DNA from: Rubrobacter sp.
Lineage (GTDB): Bacteria; Actinomycetota; Rubrobacteria; Rubrobacterales; Rubrobacteraceae
Length of the DNA stretch: 18,752 nucleotides
Assembly (NCBI GenBank): GCA_016781775.1
Contig: JADDPR010000436.1
Location: 1-18,752 of the forward strand
Direction of reading: 5' to 3'
The position numbers and the translations under genes were made by a program. The number at the start of each line of letters is the position of its first letter. The stretch's first letter is position 1. The notes below the pieces were generated by a model, which was given only the letters and a program-made list of their open reading frames with translations, searched no databases and was not told the origin of the DNA. Shown here piece after piece: positions 7,438 to 14,462 of the stretch.

Positions 7438-7965
7438 ATGGCGGAAGGGTCCGGAAACCCCATGCAGGCGGGGATGAAGGCGGCGCAAGAGATGCTCGGC
7501 GGGGCCGTGGCTGCCCAGCAGCGTAGCGTGGGGCTGGCGCAGGACTGGACGCAGGGGGTGATCGACTCCTACAAAAACCAGGCCGAGAGCTACGAGGCGC
7601 TGATGGAGGCGATGAAGAGCTCGCTGGAGGCGCTGGAGACGACGCTGAAGAGCCAGGAGGAGACCAACAAGGCCCTCAGGCAGAGCCTGGACGCGTACAG
7701 GGGCGCACTCGAGAACGCGAGCCAGGCGCAGGAGAGGAACATGCAGCTCGCCCAGAGTTTCTTCGACGACATCGTCGGGACGCTCAGCGGGCAGCTCGAG
7801 AGCAGCCGGTCGCTCCTTCTGGAGCCGGCGGCGAGGCAGCAGGAGTTCTTCCAGAACGTCACCCAGGAGTGGCTCGACGCTTACACGAGGCTGCTCAACG
7901 CCCCGATGGAGTTCTACAAGGCCGGGGCCCAGAGGGCCACCGGGCGCGGCGGGGAGGGCGCCTGA
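7438..7965 (+). CDS. Phasin-like granule-associated coiled-coil protein
   Basis: This is a 175-residue soluble protein, nearly all alpha-helical, rich in Ala, Glu, Gln and Leu, with no catalytic motif and no signal peptide. Heptad-like runs cover about residues 45-120 (YEALMEAMKSSLEALETTLKSQEETNKALRQSL). The end contains EWLDAYTRLLNAPMEFYKAG, similar to phasin C-termini. Phasins coat PHA granules and limit their size. The position between a PhaQ-like regulator and a thiolase matches the phaQ-phaP order of Bacillus. The ATG at 7438 follows GAGGAGG by about eight bases. It could also be a synthase-helper of the PhaE/PhaR type, but a real PhaE/PhaR-type gene lies at 17586-18287. The assignment rests on composition and context rather than on a firm motif. 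Confidence 0.68.
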   Translation: MAEGSGNPMQAGMKAAQEMLGGAVAAQQRSVGLAQDWTQGVIDSYKNQAESYEALMEAMKSSLEALETTLKSQEETNKALRQSLDAYRGALENASQAQERNMQLAQSFFDDIVGTLSGQLESSRSLLLEPAARQQEFFQNVTQEWLDAYTRLLNAPMEFYKAGAQRATGRGGEGA

Positions 7966-8044
7966 GCGAGCGGCGCGGGTGATTTGTGCGGTTAGCTCTT
8001 TGGTAGAATAACCACAGGTTTAGGCGAAAGAGGAGAAGAACAAC

Positions 8045-9259
8045 GTGAGCTTCGGCAACGGTAACGGCAACGGCGAGATCGTCATCTCGATGCCCCTCAG
8101 GACCGCTATAGGTACCTTCGGCGGCGCCCTCAAAGAAGTTCCGGCCACCGATCTCGGTGCGACGGTCGGCAAGGAGGTCGTCAGCCGTTCCGGGATAGCG
8201 CCCGACCAGGTCGATCAGGTTATCGTCGGCAACATCCTCTCGGCCGGCCAGGGCATGAACCCGGGCCGCCAGGTCGGGATCAAGTCCGGGCTGCCGGTCG
8301 AGACCCCGGGGATGACGCTGAACAGGATGTGCGGCTCGGGCCTGCAGGCGATAATCTCGGCGGCCCAGGAGATAGCCCTCGGCGACGCCGACGTCGTGAT
8401 GGCGGGCGGCATAGAGAACATGGACCGGGCGCCGTTCCTCTTGGACAAGGCCCGTTACGGCTACAGGATGGGTATGCCCAAGGTCGACATGTACGACCAC
8501 ATGGTCTACGACGGCCTCTGGGACGTCTTCAACGACTACCACATGGGCATCACCGCCGAGAACGTCGCGGAGCGCTACGGCATCACCCGCGAGGAGTCCG
8601 ACGAGTACGCCGCGCGCAGCCACCAGCGGGCCGCCCAGGCCAACGAAGAGGAGATCTTCAGCGGGCAGATCGTGCCGATCGAGATCAAGCAGAAGAAGGA
8701 GACCATCGAGTTCGTCACCGACGAGCACGTCCGCCCGGGCGCGACCGCCGAGGGGCTCCAGAGGCTCAAGCCGATCTTCAAGAAGGACGGCGGCACGGTA
8801 ACCGCCGCCAACGCGAGCGGCGTCAACGACGGGGCCGCGATGATGCTCGTCACGAGCGAGGCGAAGGCCGGGGAGCTCGGCCTACCCGTAGCCGGCAGGC
8901 TCGTCTCCGCAGCGGTCGCGGGCGTCGACCCGTCCGTGATGGGGACCGGCATGATCCCGGCCTCTCGCCTTGCGATGAAGAAGGCCGGCATCACGGTGGA
9001 CGACCTCGACGCCGTCGAGGCGAACGAGGCATTCGCCTCCATCGCGATCGCCGTCGCGCGCGATCTCGAGGTCCCCGACGAGAAGATGAACCCCATCGGC
9101 GGGGCCATCGCCCTCGGGCATCCCATCGGCGCTACCGGCGCGATCCTGACCGCCAAGATCCTGCATCATCTGGAGAACATCAACGGCCGATACGGCCTCG
9201 TGACCCTGTGCATCGGCGGGGGCATGGGCATCGCCGCGATCTTCGAGCGGGTGTCTTAG
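8045..9259 (+). CDS. phaA: Acetyl-CoA acetyltransferase (thiolase, PhaA-like)
   Basis: The enzyme condenses two acetyl-CoA into acetoacetyl-CoA, or runs in reverse for degradation. All thiolase catalytic motifs are present in the 404-residue protein: the nucleophile Cys96 in NRMCGSGLQA, His359 in ALGHPIGATGA and Cys389 in TLCIGGGMG. VEANEAFA and NPIGGAIALGHP are typical of biosynthetic tetrameric thiolases. The GTG start at 8045 lies nine bases after AGAGGAG; the short glycine/asparagine-rich leader (SFGNGNGNGE) is unusual, and the next in-frame ATG (8090) would remove it. A TAGAAT at 8004-8009 may be the -10 of its own promoter, without a good -35. In this context it supplies PhaB. Confidence 0.9.
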   Translation: MSFGNGNGNGEIVISMPLRTAIGTFGGALKEVPATDLGATVGKEVVSRSGIAPDQVDQVIVGNILSAGQGMNPGRQVGIKSGLPVETPGMTLNRMCGSGLQAIISAAQEIALGDADVVMAGGIENMDRAPFLLDKARYGYRMGMPKVDMYDHMVYDGLWDVFNDYHMGITAENVAERYGITREESDEYAARSHQRAAQANEEEIFSGQIVPIEIKQKKETIEFVTDEHVRPGATAEGLQRLKPIFKKDGGTVTAANASGVNDGAAMMLVTSEAKAGELGLPVAGRLVSAAVAGVDPSVMGTGMIPASRLAMKKAGITVDDLDAVEANEAFASIAIAVARDLEVPDEKMNPIGGAIALGHPIGATGAILTAKILHHLENINGRYGLVTLCIGGGMGIAAIFERVS

Positions 9260-9281
9260 GGCAAGCCAGGGAGACCAAAAC

Positions 9282-9297
9282 GCCGGTTCGAACCGGC
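9282..9297. repeat. Perfect 16-bp palindrome after the thiolase gene
   Basis: GCCGGTTCGAACCGGC is self-complementary over 16 bases, 22 bases after the thiolase stop. It could fold as a short hairpin in RNA or be a protein site; nothing favours either. Confidence 0.4.
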
Positions 9298-9306
9298 AGC
9301 TTTCCC

Positions 9307-9334
9307 GAGGGGGCCGCGAAGATGCGGCCCCTTC
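9307..9334 (+). terminator. Hairpin after the thiolase gene, probable terminator
   Basis: GGGGCCGC (9310-9317) pairs with GCGGCCCC (9324-9331), extended by a G-T pair and two more pairs at the base, with a six-base loop. There is no T tract, so termination strength is uncertain. Confidence 0.5.
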
Positions 9335-9361
9335 GCGTCGTCCGGCCCCGTTGCGGATGGG

Positions 9362-9381
9362 GTAGCATGACGTCGTGCTAC
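9362..9381. promoter_or_regulatory. 20-bp near-perfect palindrome upstream of the aminotransferase
   Basis: GTAGCATGACGTCGTGCTAC has arms GTAGCA and TGCTAC around a GACGTC core, with a single mismatched pair. It ends 25 bases before the TTG start of the aminotransferase. Position and symmetry suit a dimeric repressor site, and it differs from the PhaQ-type operator. Confidence 0.45.
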
Positions 9382-9406
9382 GGAGCGCAGAAAGGGAGGA
9401 TAAGGT

Positions 9407-10588
9407 TTGGAGTTGGCGGGACGGATGGGGCGGTTGGGGACGGAGACGGCCTTCTCGGTGCTCCAGAAGGCGAAGGCGCTAGAGGCCGAGGGACGCGAGA
9501 TCATCCACCTCGAGATCGGCGAGCCCGACTTCGACACGCCGGAGCACGTCGTCGAGGCGGGCTGCCGGGCCTTGCGCGAAGGTAAGACCCGCTACACCCC
9601 GACTGCCGGCATCCCGGAGCTACGCGCCGCGATCGCCAAAGACGTCTCGCACAGCCGCGGCGTACCCGTAGACCCCGAGCAGGTAGTCGTCACGCCGGGG
9701 GGGAAGCCGATCATGTTCTTCGCCATCCTCGCGCTCGTCGACGAGGGGGACGAGGTGCTCCTCCCCAACCCGTCGTTCCCGATCTACGAGTCGATGGTCG
9801 ACTTCGCCGGCGGACGGCCGGTCCCGCTGCCGCTCCGCCAGGAGAACGGGTTCCGCTTCGACCTCGACGAGTTCAGCGCGGGCCTGAGCGAGAGGACGAA
9901 GCTCGTGATCCTCAACTCGCCCGCCAACCCGACCGGCGGCGTGCTCACGCCCGAGGACATGCGAGGGCTCGCCGAGATCCTGCGCGGGCGCCCCGACGTC
10001 GCCGTCTTGAGCGACGAGATCTACTCCCAACTCCTCTACGACACCCCCTTCGCCAGCATAGCGAGCGAGCCGGGGATGGGCCCGGACGGACGCACGATCA
10101 TCCTGGACGGCTTCTCCAAGACCTACGCGATGACCGGATGGCGCATCGGCTACGGCGTGATGCCGCACGCCCTCGCCGAAGAGGTAACGAAGCTGCAGGT
10201 AAACTCGAACTCCTGCACGGCCGCCGCCTCCCAGTACGCCGCCCTCGCGGCACTCGGGGGCCCCCAGGACGACGTCGGACGCATGGTGACGGAGTTCCGC
10301 GCCCGGCGCGACCTGATCGTGGCCGGCCTGAACGACCTGCCGGGCGTCGAGTGCATCGCCCCCAAGGGCGCCTTCTACGCCTTCCCGCGCGTCACCGACA
10401 CCGGCCACGACGCGAGCACCCTCGCCGATCTGCTCCTGAACGAGGCGGGGGTCGCCTGCCTCTCCGGCACGGCGTTCGGGCGACACGGCGAGGGACACCT
10501 ACGCCTCTCTTACGCCAACTCCCGCGAGAACATCGTCCGGGCGCTGGAGCGCATGGGCGACGTTTTCGCGCGGACGCCGGCGGGTTGA
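9407..10588 (+). CDS. PLP-dependent class I/II aminotransferase (aspartate aminotransferase family)
   Basis: This is a 393-residue fold-type I aminotransferase. IHLEIGEPDFDTPEHV near the N-terminus, NSPANPTGGVLTPEDM, SDEIYSQLLY and the PLP-lysine motif GFSKTYAMTGWRIGYG (Lys238) are all present, and LRLSYANS carries the substrate-carboxylate arginine. The exact amino donor cannot be read from sequence; an aspartate- or alanine-type enzyme is likely. A TTG start at 9407 is chosen because GGGAGG lies seven bases upstream; ATG 9425 has no such site. It follows the thiolase on the same strand but after a hairpin, and has its own palindromic element (9362-9381), so membership in the PHA operon is doubtful. 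Confidence 0.88.
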   Translation: MELAGRMGRLGTETAFSVLQKAKALEAEGREIIHLEIGEPDFDTPEHVVEAGCRALREGKTRYTPTAGIPELRAAIAKDVSHSRGVPVDPEQVVVTPGGKPIMFFAILALVDEGDEVLLPNPSFPIYESMVDFAGGRPVPLPLRQENGFRFDLDEFSAGLSERTKLVILNSPANPTGGVLTPEDMRGLAEILRGRPDVAVLSDEIYSQLLYDTPFASIASEPGMGPDGRTIILDGFSKTYAMTGWRIGYGVMPHALAEEVTKLQVNSNSCTAAASQYAALAALGGPQDDVGRMVTEFRARRDLIVAGLNDLPGVECIAPKGAFYAFPRVTDTGHDASTLADLLLNEAGVACLSGTAFGRHGEGHLRLSYANSRENIVRALERMGDVFARTPAG

Positions 10589-10592
10589 TCCA

Positions 10593-10613
10593 ACGCGGCC
10601 CGGCGGGCCGCGT
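10593..10613. terminator. Hairpin between convergent aminotransferase and GNAT genes
   Basis: ACGCGGCCC (10593-10601) pairs perfectly with GGGCCGCGT (10605-10613) around a three-base loop. It fills the 30-base gap between two convergent stops, so it can serve both strands. No T tract follows. Confidence 0.6.
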
Positions 10614-10618
10614 CCTCC

Positions 10619-11152
10619 CTAGTTCTGGTCCCCGACCGTGGGGGAGAGCTCTATATCGACGCGCTCGGCTCCGTCCTGCCAGTGTATCTCCTCGGGGAGG
10701 CCGAGGCTGCGGAGGAGCTTGAGCATGGGGATATTGTGGGGGAGGACGAGGGCGTGCATCTTCTCCACGCCCTTCTCCCGGGCAGCTTCGATGAGCGCGC
10801 GGGTCAGGCCGAGGCCGAGGCCAAGGCCCTGCAGGCGGTCCTCGACCACCGCCGCGTACTCGGCGCTCCCGTCTGCGTCTTCACTGCGATCGTAACGTAC
10901 GACGGCGACGACCTCGTCCTCGTTCTCGGGGTCAAGGGCGACGAGCGCGTAACGCTCCACGCCGTCCACCTCCGCGAAGCGCCGCGCCTGCGCGTCCGAG
11001 AGCTGCTTCATCGGGCCGAAGTAGCGCAACTCGATCGTCCGCTCGCTCAAACGCCCGAAGAGCCGCTGCAGAGCCTTCGCGTCGCCGGGCCGTATCTCCC
11101 GTACCGGCACCGGCCTGCCGTCCGCAAGGGTAAGAAGACCGCGTCCCTTCAT
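10619..11152 (-). CDS. GNAT-family N-acetyltransferase
   Basis: The protein has 177 residues. VPVREIRPGDAKALQRLFGRLSERTIELRYFGPMKQLSDAQARRFAEVD is the N-terminal part of a GNAT fold. The acetyl-CoA loop is in VVEDRLQGLGLGLGLTRALIEAAREKGVEKMHALVLPHNIPMLKLLRSLGL, where LQGLGLGLGL replaces the usual Q/R-x-x-G-x-G/A. The RPIRPxD...LS.R....RFFGP.K.L pattern resembles the GNAT domain of protein lysine acetyltransferases of the Pat type, which acetylate acyl-CoA synthetases; the substrate here is unknown. ATG 11152 is chosen as the first Met before the conserved core; its ribosome site is weak (GAGG about 13 bases upstream). A promoter at 11208-11236 and a PhaQ-type near-palindrome at 11185-11203 lie upstream. 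Confidence 0.82.
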   Translation of the reverse strand: MKGRGLLTLADGRPVPVREIRPGDAKALQRLFGRLSERTIELRYFGPMKQLSDAQARRFAEVDGVERYALVALDPENEDEVVAVVRYDRSEDADGSAEYAAVVEDRLQGLGLGLGLTRALIEAAREKGVEKMHALVLPHNIPMLKLLRSLGLPEEIHWQDGAERVDIELSPTVGDQN

Positions 11153-11184
11153 AGGGGACGGATCCTCGTCATATTCGCTACATC

Positions 11185-11203
11185 TATATGCAATACTCAC
11201 ATA
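11185..11203. promoter_or_regulatory. Second copy of the putative PhaQ operator, at the GNAT promoter
   Basis: Read on the minus strand this is TATGTGAGTATTGCATATA: the TATGTG half-site, five bases, TGCA and TATA. It matches the phaQ operator in length and in 14 of 19 positions. It lies just after the -10 of the GNAT promoter, over the expected transcription start, where a bound repressor would block initiation. Confidence 0.5.
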
Positions 11204-11207
11204 GTAG

Positions 11208-11236
11208 ATACTATCCCGCGCGGTACGCAGGCACAA
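11208..11236 (-). promoter_or_regulatory. Promoter of the GNAT gene
   Basis: On the minus strand TTGTGC (11231-11236) and TAGTAT (11208-11213) are 17 bases apart. The expected start near 11201 gives a leader of about 50 bases before ATG 11152. Confidence 0.5.
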
Positions 11237-11279
11237 CGTTGGCCCGTGTCGTGGATCACCGTTTCGGCGTTAGAATGTT

Positions 11280-11711
11280 TTAATCGCCATCTTGGGGCTT
11301 CTTCAGGAGGGGTTGCATACCGGACGTGACAAGCTCCAAAAATTGTTCCTGGGAGATGGTCAGGTATTGGGCGAAACGGTCCGGTTTTAGGAGGGCGGAC
11401 ATGGCATCGCGGAGGGCTTTTTGGTTGGCTTTGAGTAGGAGATCGAGGCAGCGCTCGTAGTCCTCCTTCAGGGAGCCGGTCCAGGCCGACTCCGAGCCCG
11501 CCAGGGCTTCTTCGAGGGTCTCGCCCTCTAGGGCGCGGGCGGCAAGCTCGACGGCGCGGTAGGTCGGGGTCGTCAGGCGGCGCTCGGTGGGGGAGAGGAG
11601 ACCCGCGGTCGTGTTCAAGCTGATCACGTACCGAAGCAACTCCGCTATCGCGCGGGCTTCATCGGCGGAGATTTTGAGTTCCGCGCGACCGTTCTGGGCT
11701 TCTTCAGCCAC
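11280..11711 (-). CDS. Hypothetical helical protein
   Basis: I do not recognise a family. The 143-residue product is charged and helical, with no membrane segment, cysteine motif or signal peptide. ISADEARAIAELLRYVISLN opens it, followed by ERRLTTPTYRAVELAARALEGETLEEALAG, and the C-terminal half (LLLKANQKALRDAMSALLKPDRFAQYLTISQEQFLELVTSGMQPLLKK) looks like a second helical bundle. The GTG at 11711 is preferred over GTG 11717 because it is eight bases from AGGAG, whereas 11717 is too close. It reads toward the GNAT gene, 127 bases away, with no clear terminator between. The helical make-up is loosely like phasins, but I see no shared motif. Confidence 0.65.
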   Translation of the reverse strand: MAEEAQNGRAELKISADEARAIAELLRYVISLNTTAGLLSPTERRLTTPTYRAVELAARALEGETLEEALAGSESAWTGSLKEDYERCLDLLLKANQKALRDAMSALLKPDRFAQYLTISQEQFLELVTSGMQPLLKKPQDGD

Positions 11712-11844
11712 GAGCACCTCTCCTCACGAAAACGTTAAGGAGAGTTTAAACGCCGTGAGCTGCGGCTTCCACGGTCGCCCGGCGAGGATACGGAATTACG
11801 CCCTCCATTACTTCCGCGGAGGCGCGTGGGGTACGCTACGGGTC

Positions 11845-12963
11845 ATGCGCAAGGTTCCGAAGAGGTGGTTCGCTCGGGTCGTGCTCGCCCTGTCCTCGTC
11901 CCGGTGGCTGCGGTGGGGTGGGATCTCGCTCGTCGCCGCGGGCGTGATCGGGATCGTGGCGCAGGCCTTCTTTATGCTAATGTTCGGCGCTCTCCCATTT
12001 CAAGGTTTCGAGTTCTTGTACGGGACGCTGCTCGGCGTCGTCTTTTCGGTGCGGGATGCCGTGGTCCCGGCTATCGTGGCGGTGGGTTTAATCGGCGTGT
12101 ACGCCCTGACGGCGAGGCACTCGGGCAGGTTTCGGAAGCTCTGCGGCGTGGGCCTGGGGCTGGTCCTCGTGCCGGCGCTCGTGCTGGCCGGTCTGAACGT
12201 GTACGCGACCTTCGTCGCACCGCGATACATCGCGTACGGTCCGTCGCAGGGCGTGCCGGTCTCCCATCAGATCGAGCACTGGGTTAGTTGGGGCTGGCCC
12301 ATCGGCGCCGCGCTCCTGGGCGTTGGGGTCCTGGGGGTGCGAGAGCTGGGACGCTGGCGGGCCTTGCCCCTGGTTCTCGGCCTCCTTAGCACGCCCCCCG
12401 TCTCCTTTTTTCTCCCCTACGTAGCATCCGGCGGGAGACCGGAGAGGGGCGTCGAGGGTGCCTGGACCCTGGTCCTCGACGCCGAGCCCGTGCTCCTGAA
12501 CCTCGGTTGGCTCCTGCTCGGCTACGGTCTGCTCCGCGCGAGGGGGGCCGAGACCATCTCTCAGAGAAACACGCGGCTCGCACGCCGCCTCTACGAGGAG
12601 GCCTGGGGGAAGGGCGAGTTGAGAGTTCTGGACGAGCTCGTCGCCCCGGACGTCGCCGATCATTACTACCGGCAGCGGGGCCTCGAGAACTTCAAGAGGA
12701 GCGTCGCGAGCCTGCGTGTCTCCTTCCCCGACCTCCGGTTCTCCCTGGAAGGGCAGGAGGCGGAAGAGGACACGGTGACGACCCGCTGGACGGCGAGCGG
12801 TACGGACAGGGGCGGGGTGCTCTGGTACCCACCGACGGGGCAGGCCGCGACCTTCTCCGGCACGTTCACGGACCGCTTCGAGGGAGGCAGGCTCGTCGAG
12901 CACCGGGGGGAGTCCGATACGCCGGGCCTTCTCCGCCGGCTCGGCCTCCCCCCGAACGGTTAG
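11845..12963 (+). CDS. Membrane protein fused to a SnoaL-like domain
   Basis: The protein has 372 residues in two parts. Residues about 20-235 hold six or seven membrane helices (for example GISLVAAGVIGIVAQAFFMLMFGALPF, AVVPAIVAVGLIGVYAL, GLGLVLVPALVLAGLNVYATF, LLNLGWLLLGYGLL). Residues about 245-360 form a SnoaL/ester-cyclase-like domain: NTRLARRLYEEAWGKGELRVLDELVAPDVADHYY, FPDLRFSLEGQEAEEDTVTTRWTASGTDRG, FSGTFTDRFEGGRLVEHRGESD. SnoaL-like domains are small cone-shaped folds used as enzymes or ligand binders; the activity here is unknown. ATG 11845 is the best start but has no clear ribosome site. TACGCT seven bases before it could be the -10 of a leaderless transcript. The gene ends 11 bases from the convergent acyl-CoA dehydrogenase. 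Confidence 0.72.
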   Translation: MRKVPKRWFARVVLALSSSRWLRWGGISLVAAGVIGIVAQAFFMLMFGALPFQGFEFLYGTLLGVVFSVRDAVVPAIVAVGLIGVYALTARHSGRFRKLCGVGLGLVLVPALVLAGLNVYATFVAPRYIAYGPSQGVPVSHQIEHWVSWGWPIGAALLGVGVLGVRELGRWRALPLVLGLLSTPPVSFFLPYVASGGRPERGVEGAWTLVLDAEPVLLNLGWLLLGYGLLRARGAETISQRNTRLARRLYEEAWGKGELRVLDELVAPDVADHYYRQRGLENFKRSVASLRVSFPDLRFSLEGQEAEEDTVTTRWTASGTDRGGVLWYPPTGQAATFSGTFTDRFEGGRLVEHRGESDTPGLLRRLGLPPNG

Positions 12964-12974
12964 GTTCTACGCCT

Positions 12975-14240
12975 CTAGCGCGCCTGCTCCTCGGCCCGGG
13001 GCTCCCCGGCGCGGCCGTTCTTCTCCTGAGCCTTCGGGGGGCGCGGGGCGAAGGCGCGGTGGCCGGTGATGGCTTGTCCGACTATCAGGGTGTTTACGTC
13101 GTGCGTGCCTTCGTAGGAGTAGACGCCCTCGATATCCGCCATGTGCTCCATCACCCGGTAGTCGAGGAGGATGCCGTTGCCGCCGAGGACGTCGCGGGCG
13201 AGGGCGGCGATCTCGCGCGCCTTCCCTACGTTGTTCATCTTGAACATCGAGACGGTCGCGGGGTCGAGGTTCCCCGCGTCCTTCGTGCGGCCCACATGTA
13301 TCGAGAGAAGCTGCGAGAGCGAGACCTCGCTGACCATCTTCACGAGCTTGGCTTGCACAAGCTGGTGGGAGGCTATGGGCGCCCCGAACTGTTCCCGCTC
13401 CTTGGCGTACGAGAGGGCCGTCTCGTAGCAGTCCATCGCCTGGCCGAGCCCGTCCCAGCCCACGCCGTAGCGCGAGTGGGTGAGGACGGAGAGGGTGGAG
13501 CCTAAGCCCGTGGCCCCGGGGAGGCGGGCGTCCTCGGGGATGCGGCAGTCTTCCATGGTTATGTGCGTCTGCCAGACGGAGCGCTGGGAGGCCTTGCGCG
13601 GGAGGACCTCGGCGCGGAAGCCGGGGTTGTCGCCCTCGACGAGGAAGCCCGAGACCTTGCCGTCCTCCGTCTTCGCCCAGATCACGGCGACGTCGGCGAA
13701 GGAGGCGTTGCCGATCCACTTCTTCTCCCCGTTCAGGACGTAGCCGCCCGGCACCTCCCTCGCGGTAGTGCCCATCGAGCCGGGGTCGGAGCCGGCGTCG
13801 GGCTCGGTCAGGCCGAAACAGCCTACCGCCTCGCACCTCGCCATCGGCGGGAGCCAGCGCCTCTTCTGCTCCTCGCTCCCGAGCTCGTGGATCGCCGCCA
13901 TCGCCAGCCCGCTCTGGACGTGCAAGAAGGTCGCCAGCGAGCCGGAGCCGCGCGCTATCTCCGCTATGGCGAGGCCGTAGGCGACGTTGTTCCATCCCGC
14001 GCAGCCGTACTCGGGCGAGAAGGGGCCGCCCATGACACCGAGCTCGCCGAGGGCCGGCAGGAGGTGGCGCGGGAACTCGGCCCGGTCCCAGAAGTCGGCG
14101 GCGATGGGGACCACCTCCCCGTCCACGAACTCGCGGACCTTTGTCTGGATCTCCTTCTCCTCCTCCGAGAGGAGGCTCGCGACGTCGATGAAGTCCACGG
14201 GGCGCGTCCCCCGCCGGGTCTCCTCGGGCGTTATGGTCAT
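12975..14240 (-). CDS. Acyl-CoA dehydrogenase, glutaryl-CoA dehydrogenase-like
   Basis: This is a 421-residue flavoprotein that would oxidise an acyl-CoA to the 2-enoyl-CoA and pass electrons to ETF. GCFGLTEPDAGSDPGSM (140-156), WIGNASFADVAVIWAK, REQFGAPIASHQLVQAKLVKM and DVLGGNGI are standard. The catalytic base is Glu377 in YSYEGTHDVNTLIVGQAITG, which is the glutaryl-CoA dehydrogenase form. By my remembered alignment to human GCDH, the residues that hold the glutaryl carboxylate (Glu87 and Arg94, mature numbering) are Ala96 and Ala103 here, so the substrate may not be glutaryl-CoA. ATG 14240 follows AAGGGG by eight bases. The last 25 residues are a charged extension. It is divergent from the class I synthase. 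Confidence 0.88.
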   Translation of the reverse strand: MTITPEETRRGTRPVDFIDVASLLSEEEKEIQTKVREFVDGEVVPIAADFWDRAEFPRHLLPALGELGVMGGPFSPEYGCAGWNNVAYGLAIAEIARGSGSLATFLHVQSGLAMAAIHELGSEEQKRRWLPPMARCEAVGCFGLTEPDAGSDPGSMGTTAREVPGGYVLNGEKKWIGNASFADVAVIWAKTEDGKVSGFLVEGDNPGFRAEVLPRKASQRSVWQTHITMEDCRIPEDARLPGATGLGSTLSVLTHSRYGVGWDGLGQAMDCYETALSYAKEREQFGAPIASHQLVQAKLVKMVSEVSLSQLLSIHVGRTKDAGNLDPATVSMFKMNNVGKAREIAALARDVLGGNGILLDYRVMEHMADIEGVYSYEGTHDVNTLIVGQAITGHRAFAPRPPKAQEKNGRAGEPRAEEQAR

Positions 14241-14319
14241 CTTGCGTCCCCTTGCGTTCGACGGCCTTGCCGGGAGCCGCGAGCGAGGACGGGCGGAGCC
14301 GGGCATCCCTTTCGGTGCA

Positions 14320-14348
14320 AGCATAGGGTCTCGCATGCACGGGGTCAA
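14320..14348 (-). promoter_or_regulatory. Promoter of the acyl-CoA dehydrogenase
   Basis: On the minus strand TTGACC (14343-14348) and TATGCT (14320-14325) are separated by 17 bases, giving a leader of about 70 bases. The -35 lies inside an inverted repeat GGGTC-AATC-GACCC (14342-14355). In the same 222-base gap a TAGACT at 14395-14400 on the plus strand could be the -10 of the class I synthase, without a good -35. Confidence 0.6.
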
Positions 14349-14462
14349 TCGACCCTTGGTAGCAAGAAGCTGCGTGAGGCGGCGCGGGAGAGGGTAGACT
14401 GTGCGAAGGAATACAAGAGGACCGGGCCAAGGGGTGCGCCCGGGGAAGGAGATACCGACCCG

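Noticed and set aside
9620..10498. Long minus-strand frame opposite the aminotransferase, and a similar one at 7895-8728 opposite the thiolase
   Set aside because: The sense strands carry full catalytic motifs; the antisense texts are compositionally biased shadows.
13563..14462. Upstream extension of the class I synthase frame to 953 codons
   Set aside because: It is antisense to the acyl-CoA dehydrogenase and lacks protein features. Class I motifs begin well after ATG 14463.
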